Below, in pieces: positions 62,197 to 64,000 of a DNA stretch of 64,000 nucleotides. The stretch spans positions 130,238 to 194,237 of the forward strand of contig JADJVE010000009.1 in NCBI GenBank assembly GCA_016716715.1, read 5' to 3'. Numbering within the stretch: the first letter of the stretch is position 1; the number at the start of each line of letters is the position of its first letter. Below the pieces are notes generated by a model. The model saw only the letters and a list, made by a program, of their open reading frames with translations, was not told the DNA's origin and searched no databases. The translations under genes were made by a program, and so were the position numbers. The DNA comes from Acidobacteriota bacterium. GTDB lineage: Bacteria > Acidobacteriota > Thermoanaerobaculia > UBA5066.

Positions 62197-62674
62197 GCGC
62201 GTCCGACGCCGATCTCCCGATGCTCCGCCACACGGTCGCGACGCTCGCGTACCGCGCGGGCAAGGTCCTGCGCGACGCGCCGCCGGCGTTCGGCGGCTTC
62301 CGGGCGGGCGAGGGCGGGAAGACGGCGGTCGAGATCCTCGCGCACATGGGCGACCTCTTCGACTGGGCGCTCACCATGGCGGACGGGAAGGCCGTCTGGC
62401 ACGACGCCGTGCCGCTCCCGTGGGAGGGCGAGGTCGCGCGCTTCTTCGCGGCGCTCGAGCGCTTCGACGCGCGGCTCGCCGGAGGCGGCCCGCTCGCCCA
62501 GCCCGCGCCGAAGATCTTCCAGGGTCCCGTCGCGGACGCCCTCACGCAGGGCAGCTCGCGATGCTGCGCCGGATGTCGGGGGCGAAGATGAAAGGCGAGA
62601 ACTACTTCGTCGCCGACGTCGCCGCCGGCCGCGTCGGGATCGCGCAGGCGGCGCCCCGCCGCGAGTTCGACTGA
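62193..62674 (+). pseudogene. DinB-like small protein, frameshifted
   Basis: The ATG at 62193 encodes TVATLAYRAGKVLRDAPPAFGGFRAG, AVEILAHMGDLFDWALTMADG and WEGEVARFFAALERFDARLAG, a DinB-type four-helix bundle with a possible metal-ligand His. After GPVADALT the frame fails near 62550; restoring one reading-frame shift yields HAGQLAMLRRMSGAKMKGENYFVADV ending at 62674. The site is a short CACGCA-type repeat, consistent with loss of four bases. Corrected length ~160 residues, normal for DinB-like proteins. Confidence 0.72.
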
Positions 62675-62771
62675 GCGGGCGGCCGGACTGAGCAATTCTT
62701 GAGGAGTTCCCGAGGACTGGGCGGGGCTCCGGCACCTATCTTCGATGCGTCCGATCGAAGTGGAGGTTCCC

Positions 62772-64000
62772 ATGATCTCGAAGGGCGTGCGTTCACTGGT
62801 CCTGCGGGGGAGTCCGGCTCTGATCCTGTCCGTTCTTTTTGCGCTCACGGCCTCGGCTGCCGAGGAAGCCTCGGCGCCTCCCGAGAGATGGAGCGCGCCG
62901 CCCTACTGGACGCCGCCCGTCCCCGAGCCGCAGGGGCGCCGGGCGCTCGTCGCGGGCCCTGTGGCGCTGCCGTTCATCGCGCTGCCCCCGTGCCGGCTCG
63001 TCGACACCCGCGGGAATGCGCCGCTCACGGGCGGCTTCCTGCCGCCGGCCACTGTGCGGAGTTACACGCTGACCGGCGTTTGCGGCGTCCCCGCGAACGC
63101 GCAGGCGGTCTCGCTCAACGCCACGGTCGTGTACCCGACCGGCCCGGGCTTTCTGACGCTTTATCCTCAGGGCGGGACGTTTCCCCCCGTCTCGACACTG
63201 AACTACCTTGGGAACGACGTCATCGTCAACGCGGCTGTCGTGCCCCTGAGCGGGACGGGCGGGATCTCGATGGCGCTGGGCGTCTCGGGCGGTCACGTCG
63301 TCCTCGACACGAACGGGTACTACGCGACCGTTCCGAGCGTCAGCAGTCTGAATGCACTGACCGGAGACCTGACGCTGCAGGGCGGCGGGATCGTCACGGT
63401 CATCCCCAATGCAGGCACGATCACGATCGCGGTTCCTCCCGGCGTCACGAGCATCGCGGGGACAAACGGTATTTCCGCCTCGCCGACGTCGGCGTCGGGT
63501 GACGTGACGGTGACGTCGAACGCGACGGACACGGCCTTAGGGGGCACGATCGTTTCGCGTAGTGGAGGTGGCGACTTCTCCGCCCATACCGTCACACTCA
63601 ACCAGGCTTTGATCTTTGGCAACTCGTTTTGGTGGCGGCATTTTTCGCTGGCGGGACGAATCGATTTTCTTCACGGTTTTGGGGCAGCGGGAACGTATTT
63701 CTCGAGAGAACGCGGGCAACATCACGCTCACGGTCGGGAGCGCAAATTCGAACGTGGGCGCTGGACGCCTCTCGCTCAGCAGCCTGACGTCAGGTCAGGG
63801 GAACACGGGTGTGGGTCACGAGAGCCTGATGAGCGCCACGAACGGCAGCAATAACGTCGCCGTGGGAAACGGCGCCCTCAAAAACAATACGGCCGGTAAT
63901 GGCAACGTGGCTATTGGTGTTCTCGCCGGCTCTTCGCTGACGGCGGGAAACAACAACGTTCACATCGGAAATCCGGGCCTCAGCAGCGAGTTTAACGCGA
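62772..64000 (+). CDS. Secreted protein with C-R-L-V-D-T-R domain and trimeric-fibre-like repeats, 3' end outside window, frameshifted
   Basis: The ATG at 62772 has GGAGG upstream and a signal peptide (LRGSPALILSVLFALTASAAEE). From about residue 65 comes the domain PPCRLVDTRGNAPLTGGFLPPATV ... VVLDTNGYYA, related to the C-terminus of the propeller protein at 12-14 kb. Next, NALTGDLTLQGGGIVTV and a coil-like region precede a fibre-like section. Between ~63640 and ~63720 the frame slips several times at T and G runs; beyond it the coherent reading is AGNITLTVGSANSNVGAGRLSL, GNTGVGHESLMSATNGSNNVAVG and GNVAIGVLAGSSLTAGNNNVHIG, repeats like those of YadA heads and S74-type fibres. The gene runs off the right edge. 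Confidence 0.72.

Overview
The window is very GC-rich bacterial chromosome with dense gene packing. Neighbouring genes very often share a 4-base ATGA, GTGA or TTGA stop/start overlap, and GTG and TTG starts are frequent. The mix of genes (PEGA-type Ser/Thr kinases, PorV/FadL-like barrels, Mla lipid transport, many secreted proteins with CARDB-like or C-R-[ML]-[LV]-D-T-R domains, a giant multihaem cytochrome with its own Ccm system) suggests a Gram-negative, probably an Acidobacteriota relative. That placement is inference; there is no rRNA or ribosomal marker here. I saw no tRNA, rRNA, CRISPR, transposase or phage gene.

Layout. 1-4.5 kb (+): the tail of a secreted protein, a membrane Ser/Thr kinase and an outer-membrane barrel. 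4.5-13.8 kb (-): a degenerate GGDEF protein, UDP-xylose synthesis (uxs, ugd), a zinc-type dehydrogenase, and a run of five secreted proteins ending in a seven-repeat propeller. 13.9-18.3 kb (+): an exported PDZ/TPR/CHAT protease coupled by overlaps to an ECF sigma factor and its zinc anti-sigma factor. 18.3-22.2 kb (-): mlaEFD plus a sugar-epimerase-like gene. 22.4-30.4 kb: a CARDB-like secreted protein, plsC, a DASS anion transporter, mrp, two small secreted proteins (one made of three 22-residue repeats), a PuuD-like membrane protein and a frameshifted gamma-glutamyltransferase. 30.4-32.2 kb: four 396-bp SdrD-like repeats with frameshifts. 32.3-35.9 kb: a beta-lactamase-fold hydrolase and an M13 peptidase. 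36-47 kb (-): ccmA, ccmB, then a cytochrome with 60 CxxCH motifs, an outer-membrane barrel, and ccmC, D, E, F. 47-52.1 kb: DUF374 acyltransferase, threonine dehydratase, a small barrel and a TPR/kinase fusion. 52.1-60.7 kb (-): a nine-gene operon of membrane-lipid modification with a CarH-like B12 photoreceptor domain and an ECF sigma factor. 60.8-64 kb: a small unknown gene, two frameshifted genes (quinone oxidoreductase, DinB) and a secreted repeat protein cut by the window edge.

Two systems stand out. The first is an apparent self-contained electron conduit: a 60-haem cytochrome translationally coupled to a beta-barrel and flanked by its haem-attachment machinery, which uses the unusual CxxxY form of CcmE and shows no CcmG/H/I nearby. 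The second is an apparent light or photo-oxidative-stress operon. In it a stand-alone adenosylcobalamin photoreceptor domain (Wx9EH plus ExHxxG, but no MerR DNA-binding domain) sits among two cyclopropane-synthase-like methyltransferases, DUF1295, DUF1365, a flavin oxidoreductase and an ECF sigma factor. A third, smaller candidate is the CHAT protease/sigma/anti-sigma module.

Caution on sequence quality: at least five genes carry frameshifts, several in homopolymers or tandem repeats. Some are probably sequencing or assembly errors rather than real pseudogenes.
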